Origin: Mycobacterium sp. E2479
GTDB taxonomy: Bacteria; Actinomycetota; Actinomycetes; Mycobacteriales; Mycobacteriaceae
NCBI RefSeq assembly: GCF_001667925.1
Contig: NZ_LZJR01000151.1
Span: forward strand, 1 to 63,256
Reading direction: 5' to 3'
Length of the DNA stretch: 63,256 nt
Position numbers and translations under genes: made by a program. Within the stretch, counting starts at the first letter, position 1, and each line of letters begins with the position of its first letter. The notes below the pieces were generated by a model. The model made no database searches and was not told where the DNA came from. It saw nothing but the letters and a program-made list of their open reading frames with translations. Positions 16,203 through 24,446 of the stretch are shown piece after piece.

Positions 16203-17174
16203 CTAAACGCGGATGCGCAGCACGACCTTTCCCTTGGCGCTGCGGTTCTCCAGGGAGGCGACTGCGGTCGCGACTTGCTCCAGCGGGTAGGTGATCGGCT
16301 CGGGCGGGGCCAGCTCCCCGGAGGTCAGCAAGCGCTCGAGTCCGGCCCACTGCTCGTCCAGCGCGCCCGGGTGCGTCGCTGCCCAGGCGCCCCAACCCAC
16401 GCCGACCACATCAATGTTGTTGAGCAACAACCGGTTTACCTTGACAGTGGGGATCTCGCCGCCGGTGAATCCGATGACCAGCAGCCGCCCGCCGGGGGTG
16501 AGGGAGCGCAGGGAATAGGTGAACCGGTCGCCGCCGACCGGGTCGACGACGATGTCGACGCCACGGCCGTGCGTCAACTCCTTCACCGCGTCTTTGAAAC
16601 CGTCGGCCAGCACTACGTCCGTCGCGCCGGCCGCGGTGGCGATGTCGGCCTTGTCCTGCGTGCTGACCACGGCGATGCTGCGCGACGCGCCCAGCGCGGG
16701 CGCCAGCCGCAGCGCCGAGGTCCCGATGCCTCCGGCCGCGCCGTGCACCAGGACCGTCTCGCCGCGCTGCAGTCGGCCGCGGACGGTCAGCGCGAAGTAC
16801 ACCGTCAGGTCGTTGAACAGCAGGCCGGCGCCCGCCTCGAAGCTCACGTTGTCGGGCAGCTTGAACACCCGGTCGGGGGCCAACACCGCGACCTCGGCCA
16901 TGCCGCCGGACAGCATCGTGAGGCCGACGACCCGGTCGCCCGCGCGCACGTTCGCGCCCTCGGGCGCCGACCGCACCACGCCGGCGATCTCGGCGCCGAG
17001 CACGAAGGGCAACTCCGGGCGGTACTGATAGAGGCCCCGGGTGAGCAGGGCGTCCGGAAAGGCCACCCCGGCGGCGTGCACGTCGACGACGACCCCGTCA
17101 CCCGACGGCTCATCGATGTCGGTCAACTCGACCGCGTCCGGACCATCGAGCCGAGTCACCTGTACCGCGCGCAT
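16203..17174 (-). CDS. fadB4: NADPH:quinone oxidoreductase/zinc-free MDR enzyme (FadB4-like)
   Basis: A 323-residue medium-chain reductase. The N-terminal GroES-like domain includes AGVAFPDALLTRGLYQ, and the Rossmann motif VLVHGAAGGIGTSA lies near 143. Structural zinc cysteines are absent, as in quinone oxidoreductases. The sequence opens MRAVQVTRLDGPDAVELTD, which I recall for Rv3141 FadB4, and the neighbours fadE23/fadE24 fit that locus. It would use NADPH to reduce a quinone or an enone. It is separated from the left operon by 275 bases. Confidence 0.87.
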   Translation of the reverse strand: MRAVQVTRLDGPDAVELTDIDEPSGDGVVVDVHAAGVAFPDALLTRGLYQYRPELPFVLGAEIAGVVRSAPEGANVRAGDRVVGLTMLSGGMAEVAVLAPDRVFKLPDNVSFEAGAGLLFNDLTVYFALTVRGRLQRGETVLVHGAAGGIGTSALRLAPALGASRSIAVVSTQDKADIATAAGATDVVLADGFKDAVKELTHGRGVDIVVDPVGGDRFTYSLRSLTPGGRLLVIGFTGGEIPTVKVNRLLLNNIDVVGVGWGAWAATHPGALDEQWAGLERLLTSGELAPPEPITYPLEQVATAVASLENRSAKGKVVLRIRV

Positions 17175-17196
17175 GCCAGCAGAGCCTACTGCCGGC

Positions 17197-18195
17197 TCAA
17201 AATCCGCCCGCGACCCGCACCACGGCCCGGCCGGAGAATGTGCCGGCGCGCAGCTGATCGACCACGCCGACGACGTCCTTCACGTCGACATCGCTGACCA
17301 GCGAGTCCAGGTGGCGTGGCCGCAGCGAATCGCCGAGCCGGGACCACAATTCGCGGCGGGGCCCGATGGGCATCAGCACCGAGTCCATGCCCAGCAGCGC
17401 GATGCCGCGCAGGATGAAGGGCAGCACCGTGGTGTGCAGCGCCGGGCCGCCGGTAAGGCCGCTGGCGGCCACCGCGCCGCCGTAGTCGACGGTGCTGAGC
17501 ACGTCGGCCAGCGTCGCGCCGCCCACGCAGTCCACGCCTCCCGCCCAGCGTGCTTTGCCCAGTGGCCGTGGCTTGACGTCGGGGTCGGCGGGTAACCGGC
17601 CGATAACCTCCGCGGCGCCAAGGGCTTTGAGCCGGTCGGCGGCGTGGGGCTTGCCGCTCGAGGCGACCACCTGGTAGCCGGCGGCCGCGAGCAGGTCCAC
17701 ACTGATCGAGCCGACGCCGCCGGTGGCCCCGGTGACGACGACGGGACCGGCGTCCGGCGCGATGCCCCAGTCGATCAGCGCCTGCACGCTCATCGCGGCG
17801 GTGAAACCCGCCGTGCCGATCGCGGCGCCCTCGTGTGGGCTCAATGCGCCGAGCGCCACCACCTGGTCGGCCGGCAGGCGTGCGTATTCCGCGTAGCCAC
17901 CGTGGTGGCCGGTGCCGATCGCATACCCATGGGCCAGCACCTGATCGCCGACGGCGAAGTCGGCCGACGCGGACTCCACGACCTCACCGGTCAGGTCGAT
18001 GCCCGGCACCACCGGGTAGTCGCGCACCACGCCGCCACCCGGCGTCAATGCCAGCGCGTCCTTGTAGTTGACACTCGAATAGAGGACCCGGATGGTCACC
18101 TCGCCGGGCGGTAGGTCGGAGTGGTTCAGCGTCTGGACCGACGTGGTTATCCGGTCACCATCTTGTCGCGCGACGAGCGCGTGAAACGCGTCCAT
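17197..18195 (-). CDS. Acrylyl-CoA reductase-type MDR enzyme (AcuI/YhdH family)
   Basis: A 332-residue MDR protein of the YhdH/AcuI group. Typical family stretches are SSVNYKDALALT near 41, VVPGIDLTGEVVES near 68, GTAGFTAAMSVQAL near 127 and VVVTGATGGVGSI. Characterised members reduce acryloyl-CoA to propionyl-CoA with NADPH. Start ATG 18195 is 22 bases from the divergent aldo/keto reductase, leaving only a very short shared promoter region. Its stop is 22 bases upstream of fadB4, so the two reductases are probably co-transcribed. Confidence 0.87.
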   Translation of the reverse strand: MDAFHALVARQDGDRITTSVQTLNHSDLPPGEVTIRVLYSSVNYKDALALTPGGGVVRDYPVVPGIDLTGEVVESASADFAVGDQVLAHGYAIGTGHHGGYAEYARLPADQVVALGALSPHEGAAIGTAGFTAAMSVQALIDWGIAPDAGPVVVTGATGGVGSISVDLLAAAGYQVVASSGKPHAADRLKALGAAEVIGRLPADPDVKPRPLGKARWAGGVDCVGGATLADVLSTVDYGGAVAASGLTGGPALHTTVLPFILRGIALLGMDSVLMPIGPRRELWSRLGDSLRPRHLDSLVSDVDVKDVVGVVDQLRAGTFSGRAVVRVAGGF

Positions 18196-18217
18196 GATTC
18201 GACGCTAACCTCACCGT

Positions 18218-19075
18218 ATGGATCCCTTTCCACTAGGTGGGTTTTCGGTCAACCGCGTCGGCTTCGGTGCCATGCAATTGCCCGGGCCCAACGCGTTCGG
18301 ACCGCCGCGCGACCGTGACGAAGCGCTGGCCGTGCTGCGCCGCGCGGTCGAACTGGGCGTCAACCACATCGACACCGCGCAGTTCTATGGCCCCGACGTC
18401 GCCAACGAGCTGATCCGCGCCGCGCTGCATCCCTATCCGCAGAACCTGGCGCTGGTCAGCAAGGTCGGCGGGCGCCGGGACGACAGTGGCGCCTGGTTGC
18501 CGGCGGGCGCGCCGGGCGAGTTGCGCCACGACATCGAGACCAACCTGCGCAGCCTCGGCGTCGAGCAGTTGGCCGTGGTCAACCTGCGGGTGTTCGAAAG
18601 CGACGGCCCGGATCCTGAGTTCGACGAGCAACTCTCGGCCATGATCGAGGCTCGCGACCAGGGACTGATCGGCGGAATCGGGCTGAGCAACGTCAACCGC
18701 GAGCACCTGCTGCATGCGTGCGGGCGCACCGAAATCGCCTGCGTGCAAAACGCATTCAATCTGGTGCATCGGGAGTCAACCGCGGTTCTGCAGGAATGCG
18801 CGGCGCGGGGGATCGCCTTCGTCCCGTTCTTCCCGCTGGGTGCCGCCTTCATGCAGCCCAACCCCGTGCTCAGCCATCAGGTGGTTCGGGAGACCGCGCG
18901 GCGACTGGGCCACACACCGGCTCAGGTCGCATTGGCGTGGACGCTGCACGTGGCGCCCAATGTGCTGCTGATCCCCGGCACCTCGTCGGTGAGCCACCTA
19001 CAGGAGAACCTGGACGTCGCGTCCATCGAACTCGATGACGACGCCCGCGAGCGCCTGGACGCGATCGCTACTTGA
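18218..19075 (+). CDS. Aldo/keto reductase family oxidoreductase
   Basis: A 285-residue TIM-barrel NADPH reductase. The tetrad Asp and Tyr are in HIDTAQFYGP and the Lys in VSKVGG. The usual catalytic His is replaced: the strand reads AVVNLRVFE where most families have a YLHR-type sequence. The C-terminal cofactor motif is IPGTSSVSHLQENL. This clade is common in actinobacteria. The gene points against its neighbours and its stop overlaps the fadE23 stop by 8 bases (convergent). The substrate is unknown. Confidence 0.88.
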   Translation: MDPFPLGGFSVNRVGFGAMQLPGPNAFGPPRDRDEALAVLRRAVELGVNHIDTAQFYGPDVANELIRAALHPYPQNLALVSKVGGRRDDSGAWLPAGAPGELRHDIETNLRSLGVEQLAVVNLRVFESDGPDPEFDEQLSAMIEARDQGLIGGIGLSNVNREHLLHACGRTEIACVQNAFNLVHRESTAVLQECAARGIAFVPFFPLGAAFMQPNPVLSHQVVRETARRLGHTPAQVALAWTLHVAPNVLLIPGTSSVSHLQENLDVASIELDDDARERLDAIAT

Positions 19076-20273
19076 GTTCGGCGGAGGACAGGCCCAGCAG
19101 GCGGCGCGCGACGACCAGCTGCTGGATCTGCTGCGTGCCCTCAAAGATGTCCAGGATCTTCGAATCGCGCGCCCATTTCTCCAGCAGTAACTGCTCGGAA
19201 TAGCCGGTGGTGCCTGCCAATTCGACGCTCTTGAGCGTGACGTCAGTGGCCATGCGGCCGGCCTTGGCCTTGCTCATCGACGCCTCCTTGGAGTTCGGGA
19301 TCTTGTTGTCGGCCTGCCACGCCGCCCGCAGCGAGAGCAGGTAGGCGGCCTCCCAGTCGGCTTCCATCCGGATGAACTCCGCCGCCGCAGCGCTCTGGGC
19401 GTGCGAGGGCTTGTCGTAGGAGATCTCCACACCGGCCTCGGTGAGGATCTTGCGAATCTCTTCCAGCGCGGCACGCGCGACACCGACGGCCATGGCCGCG
19501 ACGATGGGCCGCGTGTTGTCGAAGGTCTCCATCACTCCGGAAAAGCCCTTGCCCACCTCGATTTCGGGGTTGCCGAGCAGGTTTTCCTTCGGAATGCGGG
19601 CATTGTCGAACCGGATCACCGCGGTGTCGGAACCCTTGATGCCGAGCTTGTGCTCGAGCCGTTCGACCGTGACACCGGGATGCTCGCGGGGCACGACGAA
19701 CGACTTGATCGCCGCGCGGCCCTTTGACTTGTCGAGCGTCGCCCACACCACGATATGGGTGGCGCGGGAGCCGGCCGTCACGAAGATCTTCTCGCCGTTG
19801 ATCACATACTCGTCGCCGTCCAGGGTGGCCGTCGTCGACACCGCGGCCGAGTCCGATCCAAAGCCGGGTTCGGTGATCGCCATTGCCGCCCATACCTTGC
19901 CCAGGCGCTCCAACTGCTCCTCGTTGGCCACGGCCGAGATGGCCGCGTTGCCCAACCCCTGGTAGGGGACCGACAACATCATCGCGAGGTCACCCCAGCT
20001 GGCTTCCAGCGTCTGCAGCAGCGCGGCCATGTTGGCGCCGTTGTGGTTTTTGTCGCGTTCTTCGTCCTCGCCGCCCAGCGCGTTCGCCCCCGCGAATTCG
20101 ATTGACTCCGAGGCCCCTTCGAAGAGGCTGAACAAAGTGTCGAGCTCGACCGGGTACGCGTGTTCCTTGAGGTCGTACTTGCGGGCGATCGGGCGCATCA
20201 ACTCGGCGGCGCCCTGGTGCGTCTTGGTCGCGACCGCCTGCATCTTGCGGGGAAGTTCCAAATTTATTGCCAT
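19068..20273 (-). CDS. fadE23: Acyl-CoA dehydrogenase FadE23
   Basis: A 401-residue acyl-CoA dehydrogenase. The FAD/substrate motif ITEPGFGSDSA is near 137 and the catalytic segment IFEGTQQIQQLV near 380, with the expected Glu. It opens MAINLELPRKMQAVATKTH as remembered for Rv3140. Directly upstream is fadE24 with a 32-base gap, so the pair probably forms a heteromeric enzyme. In M. tuberculosis this pair is known to respond to isoniazid. The substrate is unresolved. Confidence 0.92.
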   Translation of the reverse strand: MAINLELPRKMQAVATKTHQGAAELMRPIARKYDLKEHAYPVELDTLFSLFEGASESIEFAGANALGGEDEERDKNHNGANMAALLQTLEASWGDLAMMLSVPYQGLGNAAISAVANEEQLERLGKVWAAMAITEPGFGSDSAAVSTTATLDGDEYVINGEKIFVTAGSRATHIVVWATLDKSKGRAAIKSFVVPREHPGVTVERLEHKLGIKGSDTAVIRFDNARIPKENLLGNPEIEVGKGFSGVMETFDNTRPIVAAMAVGVARAALEEIRKILTEAGVEISYDKPSHAQSAAAAEFIRMEADWEAAYLLSLRAAWQADNKIPNSKEASMSKAKAGRMATDVTLKSVELAGTTGYSEQLLLEKWARDSKILDIFEGTQQIQQLVVARRLLGLSSAELK

Positions 20274-20305
20274 GATTGAACTTTCAGCTTGGGTTGATTA
20301 ACGAC

Positions 20306-21703
20306 TTAGATGACGACGACGCCCTCGGCAACGCCGATGGCCCGCAGGTCGCGGTACCAGCGTTCGACCGGGTGCTCTTTCGTGTAGCCGTGGCCGCCGA
20401 GCAGCTGAACGCCGTCCAGGCCGATCTGCATGCCCTTGTCGGCGCCGAGCCGCTTGGCCAGCGCCGCCTCGCGGATGAAGGGCAGGCCCTGCTCGGCACG
20501 CGCGGCACCGCGCCAGGTGATCAATCGCAGCCCGTCCAGTTCGATGGCGATGTTGGCGCACATGAAGGCCACCGCCTGGCGGTGGGCGATCGGCTCACCG
20601 AAGGCCTCGCGTTCCTTCACGTACGGGACGACGTAGTCGAGCACCGCGTGCGAGGTGCCGACGGTGAGCGCGGCCCAGCCCAGCCGGGCCAGCGCGACGG
20701 CCTCGGAGTAGTCCGCGTCGGTCGCTTCGTCCTCACCCAGCCGCGCGTTCGGCGGCACCGTCACCCCGGAGAGTTCAACGTGGCCAAGGGCCGCCGCGCG
20801 GATACCCATGCTCGGATCCGCTTTCACGGTAAGGCCTTTCGCCGAAGACTCGACGATGAACAGGGCCGGCTTGCCATCCAGTTGGGCGCCGATAACGAAA
20901 AGCTCGGCATCGGCAGCAGCCGGGACCAATGATTTCACCCCGTCCAGCCGGTAGCCGCTTGGCGTGCGTACCGCGGCGGTCTTCAGCCGGGTGGGGTCGA
21001 AGAGCGGTTGCGCCTCGGCGATGGCCACGCATGCTTGGGGCACGTTCTCACCGGCGAACTCGGGAAGGTAGGTGGCCTGCTGGTCCGCGCTGCCCCAATG
21101 GGTCAGCGCGGAGGCCACGCCCGCCGGGGCGAGAAGCGGCAACGCCAGACCCATGTCGCCGTAGGCCAGCGCCTCGGCCACCAGCACGTTGGTCACGCTG
21201 GACCGGTGTGCGGCGATGCCGTCGAAATCCTCGGGGATGTTGATCGCGGTGATGCCCAGCTCGGCGGCCTTGGCGATCAGCTCGTGCGGATACGTCGCCG
21301 CTTCGTCGGCGTCGTGCGCGGCGGGCCGCAGCACTTCCTCGGCGAAATCGTCGAGAGTCTCGACGATCATCTTCTGCTCGTCGTCGGGCGTCAGGTCGAA
21401 GTAGTCCTTGCCGCTGGACTTGAGCCGGGTCGGCCCGCCGCGCAGGTTCTTGATCCGTTTGAACTCTCGAGAAGAGGCGGCGGCGGTGGAGAAGACCGTC
21501 TTGGTGCCGTAGCGCAGCGCGCGGTTGAGCGGGTCCCGCAGCCGGTATTTATCCAGGAACTCCTGCCCGACGAGCGGGGTGATCAGCGCGATCGCGATGT
21601 CGACTCCGCTGCGTTTGTGGGTCTGGAGCCCGACGGCGGACTTGTGGTCGCGCCGTTTGGTGCGAGAGCGGGTGGATGTCTGTTTGGAACCGGAACCGGT
21701 CAT
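20306..21703 (-). CDS. fadE24: Acyl-CoA dehydrogenase FadE24
   Basis: A 465-residue acyl-CoA dehydrogenase homologue with a basic N-terminal extension (SRTKRRDHKSAVGL) and a membrane-leaning helix before the catalytic fold (from about 110). The C-terminus ends GGHGYTKEHPVERWYRDLR and then AIGVAEGVVVI. The canonical EGT-EIQ segment bearing the catalytic Glu is missing, which suits a partner subunit to FadE23. I chose ATG 21703 (MTGSGSKQTS) over the ATG at 21730, because homologues remembered from M. tuberculosis start near here. The palindrome at 21744-21765 lies upstream. Confidence 0.9.
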   Translation of the reverse strand: MTGSGSKQTSTRSRTKRRDHKSAVGLQTHKRSGVDIAIALITPLVGQEFLDKYRLRDPLNRALRYGTKTVFSTAAASSREFKRIKNLRGGPTRLKSSGKDYFDLTPDDEQKMIVETLDDFAEEVLRPAAHDADEAATYPHELIAKAAELGITAINIPEDFDGIAAHRSSVTNVLVAEALAYGDMGLALPLLAPAGVASALTHWGSADQQATYLPEFAGENVPQACVAIAEAQPLFDPTRLKTAAVRTPSGYRLDGVKSLVPAAADAELFVIGAQLDGKPALFIVESSAKGLTVKADPSMGIRAAALGHVELSGVTVPPNARLGEDEATDADYSEAVALARLGWAALTVGTSHAVLDYVVPYVKEREAFGEPIAHRQAVAFMCANIAIELDGLRLITWRGAARAEQGLPFIREAALAKRLGADKGMQIGLDGVQLLGGHGYTKEHPVERWYRDLRAIGVAEGVVVI

Positions 21704-21743
21704 TTTCAGCAGCCTCAGGTCGTTGGGCAATGCGGATATGCCC

Positions 21744-21765
21744 GATCTTACTCCGGAGTAAGATC
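21744..21765. promoter_or_regulatory. Perfect 22-bp palindrome upstream of fadE24, candidate operator
   Basis: The left half is GATCTTACTCC and the right half is its exact reverse complement, giving a gapless palindrome with core TTACTCCGGAGTAA. It lies 41-62 bases upstream of the fadE24 ATG. Size and symmetry fit a TetR-family repressor dimer site. I cannot assign the regulator; no such gene is adjacent. Confidence 0.65.
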
Positions 21766-21788
21766 AGAGAGAACACTTGTTAACTAAT

Positions 21789-22577
21789 TCACAGCGGGGT
21801 GGGGGCGAGGCCCCCGAGGACCTGCTGCTGCAACAGGCCGTTGGTGGCTACGGCGCTGCCATGGTGCGGTCCCGCGCTGCCGTCCAGCGCCGTCAGCACC
21901 CCGCCCGCTTCGCGCACCAAGACGTCGAGCGCCGCGAGGTCCCACACCGACACTTCCGGTTCGGCGGCGATATCGACCGCACCTTCGGCGAGTAGGCAAT
22001 AGGACAAAAAGTCGCCGAAGGCGCGCACCCGCCACACCGCGTCGGTCAAAGCGATGAATTGGTCGCGCAGGCCGAGCTGCGCCCAGCCGGACAGGCTGGA
22101 GAACGAAAGGCTGGCCGAACTCAGTTGTGCCACTGAGGAAACCGAGATTTGGCGCGCAGGCGCACCGTCGACGGCTACGAAAGCACCCCGGCCGCGCGCG
22201 GCCCACCACCGGCGCTGCAACGCCGGGGCGCTCACGGCGCCGACGACGGGGACAGCGTCTTGCAACAACGCGATCAGCGTCGCCCACACCGGCACTCCGC
22301 GGACAAAGTTCTTAGTGCCGTCGATCGGGTCGATGATCCACTGACGTCCGGTGAAGACGGTGTCGCCACCGAACTCTTCGCCGACAATGCTGTCGTCGGG
22401 CCGTTCGCGCGCGAGCGCCTCGCGCAACTCCGTTTCGACCGCGCGGTCGGCGTCGGTCACCGGCGTCAGGTCGGGTTTGGTGTCGACACGCAGGTCGAGC
22501 GCGCCGAATCGCGCGGAAGTCAACATGTCTGCGCGGTCGGCCAGCGTCAATGCCAGCGCCAGATCATCCTGACTCAT
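21789..22577 (-). CDS. hisN: Inositol monophosphatase-family phosphatase (histidinol-phosphatase HisN-like)
   Basis: A 262-residue metal-dependent phosphatase. Motifs are EEFGG near 65, DPIDGTKNFVRG near 82 and WDLAALDVLVREAGG near 207, which together bind metals and phosphate. The sequence resembles what I recall of Rv3137, annotated as a monophosphatase and linked with histidinol-phosphate hydrolysis. Start ATG 22577 is only 33 bases from a divergent small membrane-protein gene. The exact substrate could be inositol-1-phosphate or histidinol phosphate. Confidence 0.87.
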   Translation of the reverse strand: MSQDDLALALTLADRADMLTSARFGALDLRVDTKPDLTPVTDADRAVETELREALARERPDDSIVGEEFGGDTVFTGRQWIIDPIDGTKNFVRGVPVWATLIALLQDAVPVVGAVSAPALQRRWWAARGRGAFVAVDGAPARQISVSSVAQLSSASLSFSSLSGWAQLGLRDQFIALTDAVWRVRAFGDFLSYCLLAEGAVDIAAEPEVSVWDLAALDVLVREAGGVLTALDGSAGPHHGSAVATNGLLQQQVLGGLAPTPL

Positions 22578-22610
22578 GACGCAGTCTTATCACGGTCCTA
22601 CCATGGCCTC

Positions 22611-22985
22611 GTGTGGGAATTCGGGCTGCTGCTCCTGCTGATGGCCGTATTGGCGGTGTTCCTCGTCCAGCGGTTCGTTCCGCGCGGCCCCCGCGGTGAG
22701 CTGCTGAGCGGCACATTGCTGGTGACCGGGATAAGTCCGCGCCCGGACGCCGCCGGCGAGCAGTTCGTGACCATCGCCGGCGTGATCAACGGCCCCACCG
22801 TCAACGAACACGCGGTGTATCAGCGCATGGCCGTGGACGTGAATCAGTGGCCGACCATCGGCCAGCTGTTCCCGGTGGTCTATTCGCCGAAGAATCCGGA
22901 CAACTGGCGGTTCGCTCCCGCGGAACCACCCGCCCCGCCCGGGCCGCCCGCGCCACCCGAATCGCCGCAGCCGCCCGCGGACTGA
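22611..22985 (+). CDS. Small membrane-anchored protein with proline-rich tail
   Basis: A 124-residue protein starting at GTG 22611 (VWEFGLLLLLMAVLAVFLV). It has one N-terminal transmembrane helix (about 3-20), a soluble middle domain of about 80 residues (GTLLVTGISPRPDAAGEQF, TIAGVINGPTVNEHAVYQ) and a Pro-rich end (PPAPPGPPAPPESPQPP). The domain pattern suggests a small beta fold exposed on one side of the membrane. I do not recognise a function. It diverges from hisN across 33 bases. Confidence 0.75.
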   Translation: MWEFGLLLLLMAVLAVFLVQRFVPRGPRGELLSGTLLVTGISPRPDAAGEQFVTIAGVINGPTVNEHAVYQRMAVDVNQWPTIGQLFPVVYSPKNPDNWRFAPAEPPAPPGPPAPPESPQPPAD

Positions 22986-23022
22986 GCGCCGGTCGACCCG
23001 CCGCCGACGGGCGCGCCCCTGG

Positions 23023-23820
23023 TCAGGCGCGGTGGTTGAGGTTATCGACCACGCCCTGCAGCATCTCGGGATGCCGCAGAAACGGCGTGATGATGTCGAC
23101 GGGCAACGGGAACACGACGGTCGAGTTCTGATCCGCCCCCAACTCCAGCAGCGTCTGTAGGTAGCGCAACTGCAGCGACGCCGGACTCTTCGACAGGGTC
23201 TCCGCGGCTTCGCGCAGTTCCTCGGATGCCTGGAGCTCCCCACGGGCGTTGATGACCTTGGCGCGGCGTTCGCGCTCTGCTTCGGCCTCGCGGGCCATCG
23301 CACGCTGCATCGACTCGGGGATTTCGACGTCCTTGATCTCCACGACGCGCACTTGCACGCCCCAGGGCTCGGTCTGCTTCTCGATGATCGTGCGCAGATC
23401 GCTGTTGAGGTCCTCGCGGTGTGCCAGCAGCGTGTCCAGGTCCGCGCGGCCCAGCAACGAACGCAGTGTCGTCTGAGCGATCTGCGACGTCGCCACCGCG
23501 TAGTTCTCCACCGCCAGAATCGCTTTCAGCGGTTCCATCACCTGGAACATCACGACGGCGTTGACCCGCGCCGGCACGTTGTCCCGGGTGATCACCTCCT
23601 GCGGCGGAATGGTCAACGTCACCAGTCGCTGGTCGACCCGAATCATCCTGTCCACCAGGGGAATCAAGAACCGTAACCCCGGGCCGTACAGTGGCCGTGC
23701 GTGGCCCATCCGGAACACGACTCCGCGTTCATACTCGCGTAGCACGGCCAGTGACCACGTCGCGAGCACGGCAAGCAGGACCATCCCCGCGCCGATCAGG
23801 CCGACCACAAGAGCAGTCAT
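23023..23820 (-). CDS. Slipin, SPFH/band-7 membrane scaffold protein
   Basis: A 265-residue SPFH-domain protein. It has an N-terminal transmembrane helix (about 4-25), the family pattern REYERGVVFRMGHARPLYGPG, RVDQRLVTLTIPPQEVITRDN near 68, and a C-terminal charged helical stretch (REAEAERERRAKVINARGE). Slipins form ring scaffolds in the membrane and often protect or organise partner complexes. Start ATG 23820 overlaps the upstream gene stop by 4 bases, so it is co-translated with the zinc-ribbon protein and norB. Support of the nitric oxide reductase in the membrane is an inference. Confidence 0.9.
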   Translation of the reverse strand: MTALVVGLIGAGMVLLAVLATWSLAVLREYERGVVFRMGHARPLYGPGLRFLIPLVDRMIRVDQRLVTLTIPPQEVITRDNVPARVNAVVMFQVMEPLKAILAVENYAVATSQIAQTTLRSLLGRADLDTLLAHREDLNSDLRTIIEKQTEPWGVQVRVVEIKDVEIPESMQRAMAREAEAERERRAKVINARGELQASEELREAAETLSKSPASLQLRYLQTLLELGADQNSTVVFPLPVDIITPFLRHPEMLQGVVDNLNHRA

Positions 23821-24443
23821 GTTGCGTTGTCCTCCTTGCTTGTCCAGCCGCCCCACCGAGTGGAGTACCGGTCGATTGCGGCGGCCACCTGGTCCTCGAT
23901 CGCGGTGCGGTGCGGCAGGTGTTCGGGCGCGTTGGACGGCGTGTACCACAGGTGGCGGACCAGCGGCAGCCCCAACACCGCGACGATCAGCACAGTAGCC
24001 GTCAGGACCATCGCATCTGCGGCCGAATGGTCGGCCACTAGCGTCGCCAGCGGCAGCACGATCCCGAGTCCGGCGACGCAGCAGGCGATTCCACGGTGAA
24101 ACCGCCCGGCGTCCGAATGCGGCCACGGGTCGACCTCGCGGCTTATCTCACGGCCGTGCTCAGAGCTCGTGCAATCGGATTTGACGGGACAGCTATTGCA
24201 GACCACCGGCAGCGCGCGATACCGCATGACCCGATGTGTGGGGTCGAAGGAAGTGGGCCACAGCCAATGATTTTGCGGACATACCCATGCATCATGGTCG
24301 GGCCGGTAGGTGAATCGGCCCGTGCGCCAGCGTGCTGCGTGCGCCGACGCCCGTCGGGCCATCACATCGAAACTCCAGCCGACGGCCAGCAAGGCCAGGG
24401 AATACCCGGCGATCATCCACACCGAGGTGGTCGGCGCGGCCAC
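23817..24443 (-). CDS. Membrane protein with transposase-type zinc ribbon, NOR-associated
   Basis: A 208-residue protein with one N-terminal transmembrane segment (about 8-26) and two more around 115-160. Between them is a cysteine cluster (AWVCPQNHWLWP and VVCNSCPVKSDCT, then GREISREVDPWPHS) that resembles the C-terminal zinc ribbon of IS1182-type DDE transposases (CP...YRA...C..CP.K..C). No DDE catalytic core is present, so the domain seems to have been co-opted. The GTG start at 24443 is 3 bases from the norB stop. It might supply metal or redox assistance to NOR assembly; this is unproven. Confidence 0.75.
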   Translation of the reverse strand: MAAPTTSVWMIAGYSLALLAVGWSFDVMARRASAHAARWRTGRFTYRPDHDAWVCPQNHWLWPTSFDPTHRVMRYRALPVVCNSCPVKSDCTSSEHGREISREVDPWPHSDAGRFHRGIACCVAGLGIVLPLATLVADHSAADAMVLTATVLIVAVLGLPLVRHLWYTPSNAPEHLPHRTAIEDQVAAAIDRYSTRWGGWTSKEDNAT

Positions 24444-24446
24444 CGG

